Shown here one piece after another: positions 55,059-63,777 of a DNA stretch of 64,000 nt. This stretch comes from Scytonema hofmannii PCC 7110 (lineage in GTDB: Bacteria; Cyanobacteriota; Cyanobacteriia; Cyanobacteriales; Nostocaceae). Numbering within the stretch: position 1 is the first letter of the stretch; each line of letters begins with the position of its first letter. Where the stretch lies: assembly GCF_000346485.2 (NCBI RefSeq), contig NZ_KQ976354.1:8691307-8755306 (forward strand). Direction: 5' to 3'. The position numbers and the translations under genes are program-made. Under the pieces are notes generated by a model, which searched no databases, had not been told where the DNA came from, and saw only the letters and a list, made by a program, of their open reading frames with translations.

Positions 55059-55901
55059 GTGGACTTATATCAGCTATTTAAAACCCGAACACCGATTATT
55101 GGCGTAGTTCACCTACTACCATTACCTACTTCACCTCGTTGGGGAGGTAGCCTCAAAGCCGCGATCGATCGTGCTGAACAAGAAGCAACCGCTCTAGCAA
55201 GTGGAGGAGTTGACGGTATCATAGTGGAAAACTTTTTTGATGCCCCGTTTACCAAACATCAGGTCGATCCAGCTGTTGTGAGTGCCATGACTGTGGTAAC
55301 GCAGCGAATACAAAGTTTGGTAACCGTACCTGTGGGCATTAATGTTTTGCGGAATGACGGCAGAAGTGCAATGGCGATCGCTACTTGTGTGAAAGCGCAG
55401 TTTATCCGCGTGAACGTACTGACAGGCGTAATGGCAACCGACCAAGGCATCATTGAGGGAGACGCTTACCAACTTCTACGTTATCGGCGAGAGTTGGGTA
55501 GCGATGTCAAAATTTTCGCCGATGTGCTAGTCAAACACGCCCGTCCGTTGAGTTCAGTGAATCTCACCACTGCTGTCGAGGATACTATTGAACGTGGTTT
55601 GGCAGATGCTGTTATTTTGTCCGGTTGGTCTACAGGTAGCCCGACCAACTTAGAAGATTTAGAATTAGCCAGTGCAGCTGCCAATGGAACGCCCGTATTC
55701 ATAGGTAGTGGAGCTTCTTGGGAAAATATTGCTACACTGTTACAGGCAGCAGATGGTGTCATTGTTTCCAGTTCTCTCAAACGCCACGGTCGCCGCGAAC
55801 AACCAATAGACCCAAATCGGGTGAGTCAGTTTGTGGAAGCCGCACGTAAAGGCTGGAACTCTAAAGGAGATTCTAAATCTATTTCCTCAGTCATTCGTTA
55901 G
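55059..55901 (+). CDS. btpA: Photosystem I biogenesis protein BtpA
   Basis: 280 residues from GTG 55059. This start is chosen because the family begins right before LYQLFKTRTPIIGVVHLLPLP; the longer frame to ATG 54981 would translate an STRR array (LLVTGHWSL). A short AAGG stands about 9 nt upstream. The TIM-barrel-like BtpA family motifs visible include PLPTSPRWGG, GGVDGIIVENFFDAPF, VPVGINVLRNDGRSAMAIA, RVNVLTGVMATDQGIIEGDA and VFIGSGAS. In Synechocystis BtpA is a thylakoid-associated extrinsic protein needed for stable PsaA/PsaB accumulation. The VKOR gene follows at 75 bp with an STRR array between. Confidence 0.92.
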   Translation: MDLYQLFKTRTPIIGVVHLLPLPTSPRWGGSLKAAIDRAEQEATALASGGVDGIIVENFFDAPFTKHQVDPAVVSAMTVVTQRIQSLVTVPVGINVLRNDGRSAMAIATCVKAQFIRVNVLTGVMATDQGIIEGDAYQLLRYRRELGSDVKIFADVLVKHARPLSSVNLTTAVEDTIERGLADAVILSGWSTGSPTNLEDLELASAAANGTPVFIGSGASWENIATLLQAADGVIVSSSLKRHGRREQPIDPNRVSQFVEAARKGWNSKGDSKSISSVIR

Positions 55902-55972
55902 TGGTTAGTAGTTAGTGGTTAGTGGCTCTATTAACTACTAACCACTAACCACCAACCACTAACCATTAACAT
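55898..55972. repeat. STRR array GGTTAGT with inverted arm
   Basis: GTTAGTG-type units to about 55924, spacer GCTCTATT, then ACTAACC units, able to fold into a stem-loop between btpA and the VKOR gene. It starts on the btpA stop codon (CGT TAG). Confidence 0.85.
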
Positions 55973-55976
55973 TGTT

Positions 55977-56948
55977 ATGAATCGCCGCCGTTCTACTCCC
56001 TGGATTCACAGATGGTCGCGTGTACTGATAGGAGCGATCGCAATTCTTGGTGCAATAACAACAGCTTATTTAACTGTCGTAAAATTTACACAAGGAACTA
56101 CTGCCTGTCCCACCAAAAGCTGTGACTTAGTCCTTTCAAGTGAGTATGCTACAGTTTTTGGTCTACCTCTAGCTTTGTTTGGTTTTATTGCTTATGCTGG
56201 TATGGCAACTTGTGCCTTAGCACCACTGGCGTTTGACCCAGTACAGAAGAAAGATATCCGCACCAAGCTAGAAAATACAACTTGGTTGCTATTATTAGCA
56301 GGTGCGATCGCAATGTCTGTTTTCAGTGGTTACTTAATGTACCTGCTGTTTTTCAAAATCCAAGCAACTTGTATTTACTGCCTCGGTTCAGCATTGTTTT
56401 CTGTCAGTATGTTAGTACTGACTATCATTGGTCGTAACTGGGAGGACATTGGGCAAATTTTCTTCACTGCCATTGTTGTTGGTATGGTGACTTTAATTGG
56501 AACCTTAGGTGTTTACTCTAATGCCAATAACCCTGTAGCCAACGCTAATTCAAATACTCCCATGTTATCACCAACAGGTCAACCCAAACCTGGTGTTGGT
56601 TGGGATGTCACCACGACTTCTGGTGAAGCAGAAATTCAGTTAGCACGTCACCTGACCAAAAGTGGAGCTAAGGAATACGTGGCTTGGTGGTGTCCCCACT
56701 GTCACGAACAGAAGCAACTCTTTGGTAAAGAGGCGTACAAGGAAATTAACGCCATAGAATGCGATCCCCAAGGCAAAAGCAATCCCAGTCCGGATTTGTG
56801 TAAAGCTGCTGGGATTCAAGGTTATCCTACTTGGCAAATCAATGGAAAGCTTTATCCCAACGTACAGTCATTAGAAAAATTAGCTCAAATTTCTGGATAC
56901 CAAGGGCCTCGAAATTTTAAAAACTTTCCCCAGGCTTTTCAGAAGTAG
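55977..56948 (+). CDS. VKOR-thioredoxin fusion, thiol oxidase (LTO1-like)
   Basis: 323 residues. Four to five TM segments carry the VKOR domain: TACPTKSCDLVLSSEYATVFGLPLALFGFIAY has the first cysteine pair and conserved Ser, and FKIQATCIYCLGSALFS has the active CxxC. After a Pro/Asn-rich linker comes a thioredoxin-like domain with VAWWCPHCHEQKQLFG (CPHC) and GYPTWQINGK. The enzyme forms disulfides on the lumen/periplasm side using quinone as electron acceptor. The plant homologue LTO1 is required for photosystem II assembly, so adjacency to btpA is functionally suggestive. The start ATG lies four bases after the STRR array. Confidence 0.93.
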   Translation: MNRRRSTPWIHRWSRVLIGAIAILGAITTAYLTVVKFTQGTTACPTKSCDLVLSSEYATVFGLPLALFGFIAYAGMATCALAPLAFDPVQKKDIRTKLENTTWLLLLAGAIAMSVFSGYLMYLLFFKIQATCIYCLGSALFSVSMLVLTIIGRNWEDIGQIFFTAIVVGMVTLIGTLGVYSNANNPVANANSNTPMLSPTGQPKPGVGWDVTTTSGEAEIQLARHLTKSGAKEYVAWWCPHCHEQKQLFGKEAYKEINAIECDPQGKSNPSPDLCKAAGIQGYPTWQINGKLYPNVQSLEKLAQISGYQGPRNFKNFPQAFQK

Positions 56949-57137
56949 CCAAAACGGTAAGTTATGGATTATGAATGATGAATTATGAAGTAAACCCCAC
57001 AAATTTATCTAGAAGTTTGTAACAAGGATGTTTAGCCTTGGTTTTTCTGACTCAATTTGGGGCTTCTACCCATTTTCCAGAAAGAACGAACAATCGATTT
57101 ATTCATAATTCATAATTTATAATTCATTAGTAAACTA

Positions 57138-57166
57138 CCCACGCTGAACTTGCGTTACAGTGTGGG
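57138..57166 (-). ncRNA. Hairpin at the 3' end of tnpB, candidate omega-RNA/right-end structure
   Basis: On the minus strand CCCAC-A-CTG-T-AAC / GTT-C-AG-C-GTGGG pairs over the last codons and stop of tnpB. In IS605-type elements the 3' end of tnpB and the right end form the omega RNA, with the guide directly beyond. Here the next bases are TAGTTTACTAATGAATT. Assignment is by position and pairing only. Confidence 0.4.
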
Positions 57167-57936
57167 CTTTTAGTAGCCCTGAAGAATCTACATTGAGCGA
57201 GCAGCATAGACCATTCGAGCCTCTGGGCGGGTTTACAAAAACAGCCCCAATAGCAGCAATATTTTTGGCAGCATTCGCATCAGCATCCCCACTCCAAGAA
57301 CAAGCGTCATTGGTGCATTTGAAGCGTTTGTCAGAACGCATTCCGATCTGCAAACAGCAGTGGCAAGTAAGGCTTGTATAAGCAGGAGGTACGGCAATTA
57401 CCTCTACCCCTGCCTGAATACCTTTGTACTCCAAGAAAGAACGCAACTGATAAAAACTCCAAGAGTTGCTACGGCGTCTTTCGGTTTTATTTCTAGGTTG
57501 CTGATTTGTTCTTTCTCGAATACCAGTTAAGTCTTCAATCGCTACTGCTGCACTCGTTTCAGTTGCGTTCTGAATAATTTGCTTACTAATGTTGTGGTTC
57601 AGCCATTGTTGATAGCGTTTCTCTTTCCCCGACAACCGTTTCAAAATCTGTCTCGTCCTACGACGAGTAGACCTTGTGCCTTTCGAGGCTTTCTTTTGGA
57701 GAGATGCCCTGACTCTGGAAAACTTATCTCTCACCCGATTAATTTGTTGACCATCCCATTGATCGCCATTGCTAGTTACCGCAATATCACGGCGTCCAAA
57801 ATCAACACCAATAACGTTATCAGATTGAATTGGCGTAGGAGGTTCGTCTTTAATTTGAATGTGGATGTAGTAGTTACCATCATGATGCTTACACAATTGA
57901 GCAGAAGTAGGTTTTTTGCCTTTTAGCTTGCCCCGT

Positions 57937-57976
57937 TGGTAGTTTCCTACATCAATTTTGATGTAGGAAACTACCA
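57937..57976. repeat. Perfect 40-bp palindrome within tnpB
   Basis: Arms of 19 bp (TGGTAGTTTCCTACATCAA and its exact complement) with a 2-nt centre. The arm nearer the C-terminal part encodes IDVGNYQ of normal TnpB; the other arm is its inverted copy and causes the frame change. Confidence 0.9.
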
Positions 57977-58547
57977 TTTAGCAAAGTTAAGCTAACCGTC
58001 AAATCTTTCTCTCTAAAAGCAAAGATTCGGGCATCGTAATCAGCCGATGTCGGCTTGAATGCTTTAACAGGTTTCCCTTTCTGTTTAGCCGTCTTGCGAT
58101 TAGCTCCGACTCTGGCACAAGCACGAACTGCTAAATTTGCACTCAACCCAAACAGAGAGCGAATCTCGTTGTATACCGTATTTTGAATAGTGGTTTTGTT
58201 AGTTATTTGTGGCTTAACGGCACGATTGGCGTAGTTACACGCATCAGCGAAAGCCTTAAGAACCAATTCAATTTCTTCCACCTGTTTAGGTGTAGGGTTG
58301 AGTTTGCAAACTATTGTCAGTACTTGTTCCATGAGTTCGACCTTCTCACATATGACTAACATTATAGACTATAATCTGTCGTGTTGTGTTTGGTGGATAT
58401 TGTTAAAAACTCAACTGTCTCCACTCCCGCGTTAATTTCCGATTAACATAGGTCGGGAGACGTTTCGTTTTTAACCCGCAATTCCTCTCACCACGCTCAC
58501 GGAGTCCCGTTACAGTGGGAGCCTCCTTGCGGAAGTAGGTGATAGTA

Positions 58548-60755
58548 ATGAATAAGCAGGTTAGCAAGCATCTACTCAGGTCTTTGTTAGCGGTGCAACA
58601 AGGATTGTATAGGGTAATAGGCAAAGAATCACTGACGGCTATTAGCGTGACAATATGTATTTTATTGTTACGCTCCCTTGGATTCATGCAATCCTCAGAG
58701 TGGACTGCATTGGACTATTTTTTTCAGATGCGTCCGCAGGAATCACTAGAAGAACGCATTACTATTGTAGCAATTGATGAAGCTTCTTTACGACATACAG
58801 GTTCGTGGCCCATTCCAGATGGCGATATTGCCCAACTCATACAAAAAATACAACACCACCAACCTCGGGCTATTGGCTTGGATATCTACCGAGATCTTGG
58901 TGTAGAACCGGGTCATCCAGAATTAGTTGATACGTTGAAATCAGTACCAAATATAGTTGGTATTGAACTCTTGTCAAATAACAACAAAAATACCAGTGTT
59001 GCACCCTCACCATCACTCCGTCAGCTTGACCAAGTGGGTTTTAACAATATTGTGTACGATGCCGATGGCAAAGTGCGGCGAAATATTTTATACTGGCACG
59101 TTAATAATGAGCCACGCGAAAGCTTTTCCTTAAAACTTGCTTTTCTTTATTTAAAGCACGAAGGTATTACTCCCAAAAAAGCAGAAAACAACCCTAATTC
59201 TTTACAATTGGGCGATGCCATGCTTAACCGTTTTCAATCTAACGATGGTGGCTACGTAGGAGCAGATGATGGTGGCTATCAAATTATATCAAACTTTCCC
59301 AAAGCCGGATGCAGCAATTCTAAAGAAGATGATTGTCATTTCCGTACAGTGTCAATGCGTGATGTCTTAACCAAGAGCGTGTCAGAAAGCTTGTTTAAAG
59401 ACCGCATTGTACTGATTGGTTCAACAGCACCCAGTGTCCAAGATTTTGCTTTAATCCCCTACTCTAGCCGTTTGATAGGTACGGCAAAGCCTGTAGCAGG
59501 TGTTGAACTACAAGCTTATTTTATCAGCGAGTTAATTTCGGCAGCACGCGATCGCAGACCTTTACTCAAAGTTTGGTCTGACTGTGTAGAATATGCGTGG
59601 ATTTTTGCTTGCGCTTATATTGGCGTCATCATTAAATGGCGAATGCGAGGTACAAGCGTTAGATTCTTAAGTATTTTATTTTCGGGACTCGCACTTACAA
59701 GCACTGCTTATTGGGCTTTGCTATTTGGTTGGTGGATACCAATAGTACCTGGGTTGTTCGCTTTAAGTGGTTCAGCGATCGCCATCACTTACCAGATGGC
59801 ATATCGTCAAGAAGAGTTAAAACGTTCTAAAGAATTTTTGCATCAAGTCATCAACACAATACCAGATCCAATTTTCGTCAAAAATGAAAAACATCAGTGG
59901 ATTGTTCTAAACGAGGCGTACTGCGAATTGATTGGTCATCCCAAAGATGCATTATTAGAAAAGTCTGACTATGACTTTTTCCCCAAACATGAAGCCAATG
60001 TTTTTCGAGCCTCGGATGAGTTAATCTTTCACAACCAGCAACCTCAAGAAAACGAAGAAGAATTTACAGATGCTAGTGGAAATACCCACCTAATTTCAAC
60101 TAAACGTTCTCTTCACAAAGATGCAGCTGGCAATTTCTTTTTGGTGGGAGTGATTCGAGACATTACTAAACGCAAACTGATAGAAGAAGAACTGCGACGT
60201 TCTGCGACAGAATTATTACGTATCAACCAAGAGTTAAAAGTTAAAGAAGACCATTTGCGCTACATAGCATATCATGACCCTCTCACCGGTCTACCAAATC
60301 GCAAGTTTTTTCTCGAACAGCTTCAGGAGTCCTTGGAATGGGCGCAAGACAACAATTTATTAGTGGGGCTACTTTTTATCGATCTAGATGGTTTTAAGCA
60401 AATCAACGATACTTTAGGGCATGAAATAGGCGATCGTCTTTTAGTTACCATAGCCCAACGGTTAAATAACTCCCTACGCAGTAGCGATACTGTTGCTCGT
60501 TTGGGAGGGGATGAATTCACCGTCATTGTACGAGCAATTCCAAAAGTCCAAGCTGCAGCCAGAGTAGCCGACAAGATTTTAGCAACTCTTGCCGAGCCAA
60601 TTGTTTTGGAAGGTAATATTACCAAAATTTCTGCCAGTATAGGCATCAGTATATATCCAATCGACAGCCACGACAGTGAAACACTGATTAGACAAGCAGA
60701 CACTGCCATGTATCGTGCCAAGCTCCTCGGCAAAAACCGCTACGAATTTCTTTGA
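58548..60755 (+). CDS. CHASE2-PAS-GGDEF diguanylate cyclase
   Basis: 735 residues from ATG 58548 (a GTG three codons earlier is possible). One N-terminal TM segment, then a CHASE2 sensor (ALDYFFQMRPQESLEERITIVAIDEASL and PRAIGLDIYRDLGVEPGH), three TM helices at about 350-415, a PAS/PAC domain (HQVINTIPDPIFVKNEKHQWIVLN...GVIRDITKRK), a short coiled coil, and GGDEF. The active motif RLGGDEF is intact and preceded by RSSD at the inhibitory-site spacing (RxxD, five residues before). It should make cyclic di-GMP in response to a periplasmic stimulus. No EAL domain. It is divergent from the tnpB remnant. Confidence 0.92.
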   Translation: MNKQVSKHLLRSLLAVQQGLYRVIGKESLTAISVTICILLLRSLGFMQSSEWTALDYFFQMRPQESLEERITIVAIDEASLRHTGSWPIPDGDIAQLIQKIQHHQPRAIGLDIYRDLGVEPGHPELVDTLKSVPNIVGIELLSNNNKNTSVAPSPSLRQLDQVGFNNIVYDADGKVRRNILYWHVNNEPRESFSLKLAFLYLKHEGITPKKAENNPNSLQLGDAMLNRFQSNDGGYVGADDGGYQIISNFPKAGCSNSKEDDCHFRTVSMRDVLTKSVSESLFKDRIVLIGSTAPSVQDFALIPYSSRLIGTAKPVAGVELQAYFISELISAARDRRPLLKVWSDCVEYAWIFACAYIGVIIKWRMRGTSVRFLSILFSGLALTSTAYWALLFGWWIPIVPGLFALSGSAIAITYQMAYRQEELKRSKEFLHQVINTIPDPIFVKNEKHQWIVLNEAYCELIGHPKDALLEKSDYDFFPKHEANVFRASDELIFHNQQPQENEEEFTDASGNTHLISTKRSLHKDAAGNFFLVGVIRDITKRKLIEEELRRSATELLRINQELKVKEDHLRYIAYHDPLTGLPNRKFFLEQLQESLEWAQDNNLLVGLLFIDLDGFKQINDTLGHEIGDRLLVTIAQRLNNSLRSSDTVARLGGDEFTVIVRAIPKVQAAARVADKILATLAEPIVLEGNITKISASIGISIYPIDSHDSETLIRQADTAMYRAKLLGKNRYEFL

Positions 60756-61179
60756 AAATAAGGCGTATGGAAGAAAAATTTTCATAACGAGTGTTGTAGG
60801 CAATTATCTCCGATCGCCCGTGTAGGTCTATTTTTAAGTTAAAACTCACCCTTTGGGAGGATGTAAATAACTGTATATCAGTACTAAAAATTAATTGAGA
60901 AACATAAAAAAGATAAATACTTCATTATTGATCTGCTATTTATAAGCATCTGTCCAAAAACCTTGTTTCTCTCTGCCAGAAAGCTTGATATAGCAATCGT
61001 ATTTGATTTATGATTCTTATATTTCGTTGGCTCAACTCAAAGAAACCGGGTTTTTGGTATTAGTAGATCGGCGCTCTAAGTAAAAAGAATAAATTTTCAT
61101 AAAACATAAACTTTGAGTCTAATTGGCAGTATCAATTAAGGCTCAATAGACCATTAAAAAAAGGGATCTACTGAGACTT
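60756..61179. other. Intergenic region with family B element
   Basis: A family-B hairpin element lies at 60953-61080 (CTTGTTTCTCTC..., AAGCTTGATAT, AGAAACCGGGTTTTT, GGCGC). The remainder is AT-rich without a gene. Confidence 0.55.
60953..61080. repeat. Dispersed hairpin element, family B
   Basis: Second copy of the element at 49560-49703: same order of CCxxGTTTCTCTC, AAGCTTGATAT, AAAGAAACCGGGTTTTT and GGCGC, with a different internal loop. Confidence 0.6.
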
Positions 61180-61443
61180 ATGGGAACTCGCTTAAAACTC
61201 GTAAGCATGATTATGCTTCTTATTGGAGCACATTTGGTAATTCCTAAAATTGTCGAAACGGTAGCAGCATTTAGCACATTTACGACAAAAGGTTCTGAAA
61301 CAGCAGTCAGAGATACCTTTATTGAGGACCCCTTGGAACCTTATGTTTCAGAAAACGTAGCGTACAAAGCTATATCAAACAACAGTTACGAACCACCAAA
61401 CTATGGAAGTCCGGACAGTCAGCACGGTAGCGGAACTAGATAG
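61180..61443 (+). CDS. Small exported hypothetical protein
   Basis: 87 residues with a hydrophobic N-terminus (KLVSMIMLLIGAHLVIPKIVETVAAF) acting as a signal peptide or anchor, and a polar tail ending NYGSPDSQHGSGTR. The tail pattern (YEPPNYGSPDSQHGSGTR) looks like short cyanobacterial exported proteins of unknown role. Its stop overlaps the convergent nadB end by 8 bp. GGGATC stands upstream of the ATG but is a weak ribosome site. Confidence 0.55.
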   Translation: MGTRLKLVSMIMLLIGAHLVIPKIVETVAAFSTFTTKGSETAVRDTFIEDPLEPYVSENVAYKAISNNSYEPPNYGSPDSQHGSGTR

Positions 61444-63109
61444 AAGATTTCCACCATTTAGTATGTTGTACAAGCGTGTGTACCTGCCAATTTGGATCTG
61501 AGTGAGGATAATCGCGACGGTAATGTCCTCCCCGACTTTCAGTTCTGAAGGCAGCACTTTTAAGAATTAGATAAGCAACATCAAGCAGATTGTCTGTTTC
61601 TGCCCACAATCGTATTTGCCGTTCAACATTCGGTAAATTTAAGGTAGCCGATTGTGTCGGCTGTAAAGATTTTAAGAATTGAGTGATTGGCAACGTAGCA
61701 ATTTCCCGTTGCCAAGATTCAACAGTCGCGATCGCAGCTTCCATCCCAGACTGTTCCCGACATATACCAGCATTTTCCCACACCAAACGCGGTATTTTTT
61801 GCCGCAGTTCTTCTAAATATTCTTGCTGATAAGCCCACTCGCTTTCAGAAAGGATAAAGGATAAAGGATGAAGGAAAAAATGAGATTCTTTAAGTTCATC
61901 CTTTATCTTTCTCACTTCATCCTTCAAATGGGCCATTTCTGCTCCAAACACTATACACTCCAACAGGGAATTACTAGCAAGACGATTTGCTCCATGTACT
62001 CCAGTACTTGCAGTTTCTCCCACAGCATACAAACCGGGAATGTTTGTCCGGTTCATGAGATCTGTGACAATACCACCCATCCAATAATGAGCGGCGGGAG
62101 CAACTGGTATTGGTTCTGAGAAAACGTCAATGCCCCAATGTTTACAAACTTTGATGATATTAGGGAAACGATAGCGAATCTTTTCAGCAGGAATCGGGCG
62201 CATATCCAACCACACACTAGCTGTTGCCAAATCGGCTGAAGTGCGTTGCAAGTGAGTGAAAATTGCACGACTGACAACATCTCTGGGAGCAAGTTCACCA
62301 GATGGGTGATAGTCAAATGCAAAACGCCGTCCTTCGCGATCGATTAGATGTGCGCCTTCACCACGTACAGCTTCGCTAATGAGAAAGCGTCCGGGTTTTG
62401 TAAGGGCTGTCGGATGAAACTGGACAAACTCTAAATCTCGAAGAATAGCCCCAACCCGCCATCCCATCGCCACGCCATCTCCCGTGCTCACAGCCGGGTT
62501 TGTGGTTTGAGCAAAAACTTGACCACCACCACCTGTGGCTAAAACCACAGCAGGTGCTTTCACCCATGTGACTGCACCTTGATAAAAAAGACTAATTCCC
62601 TGACACCGATTTGTCTCAGGTTCCAGCCACAGATTCAAAGCCAAAGCTTGTTGAATAACCTGAATATTTTGGCGTTGCAGAACTTGGTTTGTCAGAGTTG
62701 TGATAACTTCCCTACCAGTTGTGTCTGCAGAATGAAGAACGCGATTGCGGGAATGGGCAGCTTCCAAAGTTAATGCGAGTTCGTTGCCATGACGATCGAA
62801 AGCAACACCTAATTTGATGAGAGATTCAATACAGCTAGGGGCTTTGTTAGCGAGAAATTCTACAGCTTCTACATCGCACAAACCCACACCTGCCCGTATG
62901 GTATCTTCAACGTGAAAAGAAGGAGAATCTTGGGGTGCGATCGCAGCAGCAATACCTCCTTGCGCCCAATCACTGGCAGACAGAGAAAGTGTTTCTTTAG
63001 TAATCAAACCTATTTTCAAATCGGCAGGTATACAAAGTGCTGTATACAATCCAGCAGCACCAGCACCGACTACTATGACATCAAATTCGCTTTTTAAGTT
63101 GGTCGTCAC
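61436..63109 (-). CDS. nadB: L-aspartate oxidase, with repeat-derived insertion
   Basis: 557 residues. FAD-binding motif VIVVGAGAAGLYTALCIP, then SASDWAQGGIAAAIAPQDSPSFHVEDT, the active-site region HPTALTKPGRFLISEAVRGEGAHLID, and APAAHYWMGGIVTDLMNRTNIPGLYAVGETASTGVHGANRLASNSLLECIVFG, all typical of NadB. It oxidises L-aspartate to iminoaspartate, the first step of NAD synthesis (with NadA). Residues about 395-420 (DEVRKIKDELKESHFFLHPLSFILSESE by parts) are encoded by an inserted AAGGATA/AAGGATG repeat just after the FAD/succinate-like core and before the C-terminal helical domain, and keep the frame. Activity is probably kept since the insertion falls in an interdomain region. Confidence 0.92.
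   Translation of the reverse strand: MTTNLKSEFDVIVVGAGAAGLYTALCIPADLKIGLITKETLSLSASDWAQGGIAAAIAPQDSPSFHVEDTIRAGVGLCDVEAVEFLANKAPSCIESLIKLGVAFDRHGNELALTLEAAHSRNRVLHSADTTGREVITTLTNQVLQRQNIQVIQQALALNLWLEPETNRCQGISLFYQGAVTWVKAPAVVLATGGGGQVFAQTTNPAVSTGDGVAMGWRVGAILRDLEFVQFHPTALTKPGRFLISEAVRGEGAHLIDREGRRFAFDYHPSGELAPRDVVSRAIFTHLQRTSADLATASVWLDMRPIPAEKIRYRFPNIIKVCKHWGIDVFSEPIPVAPAAHYWMGGIVTDLMNRTNIPGLYAVGETASTGVHGANRLASNSLLECIVFGAEMAHLKDEVRKIKDELKESHFFLHPLSFILSESEWAYQQEYLEELRQKIPRLVWENAGICREQSGMEAAIATVESWQREIATLPITQFLKSLQPTQSATLNLPNVERQIRLWAETDNLLDVAYLILKSAAFRTESRGGHYRRDYPHSDPNWQVHTLVQHTKWWKSSI
61851..61927. repeat. In-frame heptamer insertion AAGGATA inside nadB
   Basis: AAGGATAAAGGATAAAGGAT on one side and TTCATCCTTTATC...TTCATCCTT on the other form a quasi-palindrome of about 77 bp. 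It is translated as a charged then hydrophobic stretch in NadB. Confidence 0.7.
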
Positions 63110-63132
63110 AAATAAAGTTAACTAATAAGGAT

Positions 63133-63176
63133 CGTCACTGGTCACTGGTCACTGGTCACTGGTCACTGGTCACTGA
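63133..63176. repeat. STRR heptamer array (GGTCACT)n
   Basis: Six GGTCACT units upstream of nadB, about 25 bp before its ATG on the minus strand. The rest of the 63110-63336 spacer is guanine-rich or CCCAATT-like repeat DNA without a gene. Confidence 0.85.
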
Positions 63177-63336
63177 TCCGGGAGGAATTAGGGTACGGGG
63201 AGTTGAGATAGAGGGAAAAGAAAGGCTGATGAACATTAGTTTGCCACATACTAAAATTCTGACCCTACTTCCTAATCTCCATTCCCCATTGCCCCCGATC
63301 CCCAGAAAAGGCACCGAGTTCCCCAATCCCTATTTT

Positions 63337-63777
63337 TTATCTATAGATACCGTTGTTAAAGCGGTCATCTCCCTCTGTGTATGCAGCCTCAGCGTCAGTC
63401 ACAGTGAAGTTATCCAAGTTAGCCTGCAGGATTTGTTTTTGGCGATCGCTCAATCCGTCAATGCTCAAAATATCCTCTACCTTTTGATAAGGAGCATTTT
63501 TGATAATTTTCCTTGCAAGGGTAGGATATAATCCCGGATACTTTTGGAAAGCTCGCACGTTGGTATTGTTCAGATCGATTTTTTTTCCATACACGTCTGC
63601 CAGCTTTGCGTCTGCGCGATTGCGTAAACCTTGAGTTCCCTCAACTGCCAAAACTGGCGCGGAATGAAAAGCAAGACTGTTAAAACTAGCGGCTTGGGCT
63701 ACTTGTGGCATTCCCAACCATCCCCAACATCCTAGTAACAAGCTAAAAACAGTTAATAAACGCACCAATCCTTTCAC
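63337..63777 (-). CDS. psbU: Photosystem II extrinsic protein PsbU (12 kDa)
   Basis: 146 residues from GTG 63777, which begins [21 protein letters not shown], the usual start of Nostocales PsbU. AGAGG lies about 11 nt upstream; the ATG at 63798 would add seven residues that include that ribosome-binding site. The signal peptide ends near QVAQAA. Mature part: [54 protein letters not shown], with two helix-hairpin-helix-like repeats, as in PsbU. On the lumenal side of photosystem II it stabilises the manganese cluster together with PsbO and PsbV. Confidence 0.94.
   Translation of the reverse strand: MKGLVRLLTVFSLLLGCWGWLGMPQVAQAASFNSLAFHSAPVLAVEGTQGLRNRADAKLADVYGKKIDLNNTNVRAFQKYPGLYPTLARKIIKNAPYQKVEDILSIDGLSDRQKQILQANLDNFTVTDAEAAYTEGDDRFNNGIYR

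Larger units (their letters stand above)
57135..58332 (-). pseudogene. tnpB: IS200/IS605-type tnpB, broken at a palindrome
   Basis: N-terminal part 58332-57952 (MEQVLTIVCKLNPTPKQVEEIE...FREKDLTVSLTLLNG) and C-terminal part in another frame (KIDVGNYQRGKLKGKKPTSAQL...). Together they form a TnpB of near-normal length (about 400 residues). RuvC-like residues are kept: GVDFGRRDIAV (Asp), VAIEDLTGIR (Glu), GDADANAAKNI (Asp), and the zinc finger CHCC...CTNDAC. The frame breaks exactly within a 40-bp perfect palindrome (57937-57976). TnpB is an RNA-guided DNA nuclease programmed by an omega RNA from the element's right end. No tnpA is present. The nuclease could only be made by frameshifting, so it is probably inactive. 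Confidence 0.85.

Noticed and set aside
14220-63176. Short tandem repeats as CRISPR arrays
   Set aside because: Units are 7 bp without spacers; they fit STRR sequences instead.
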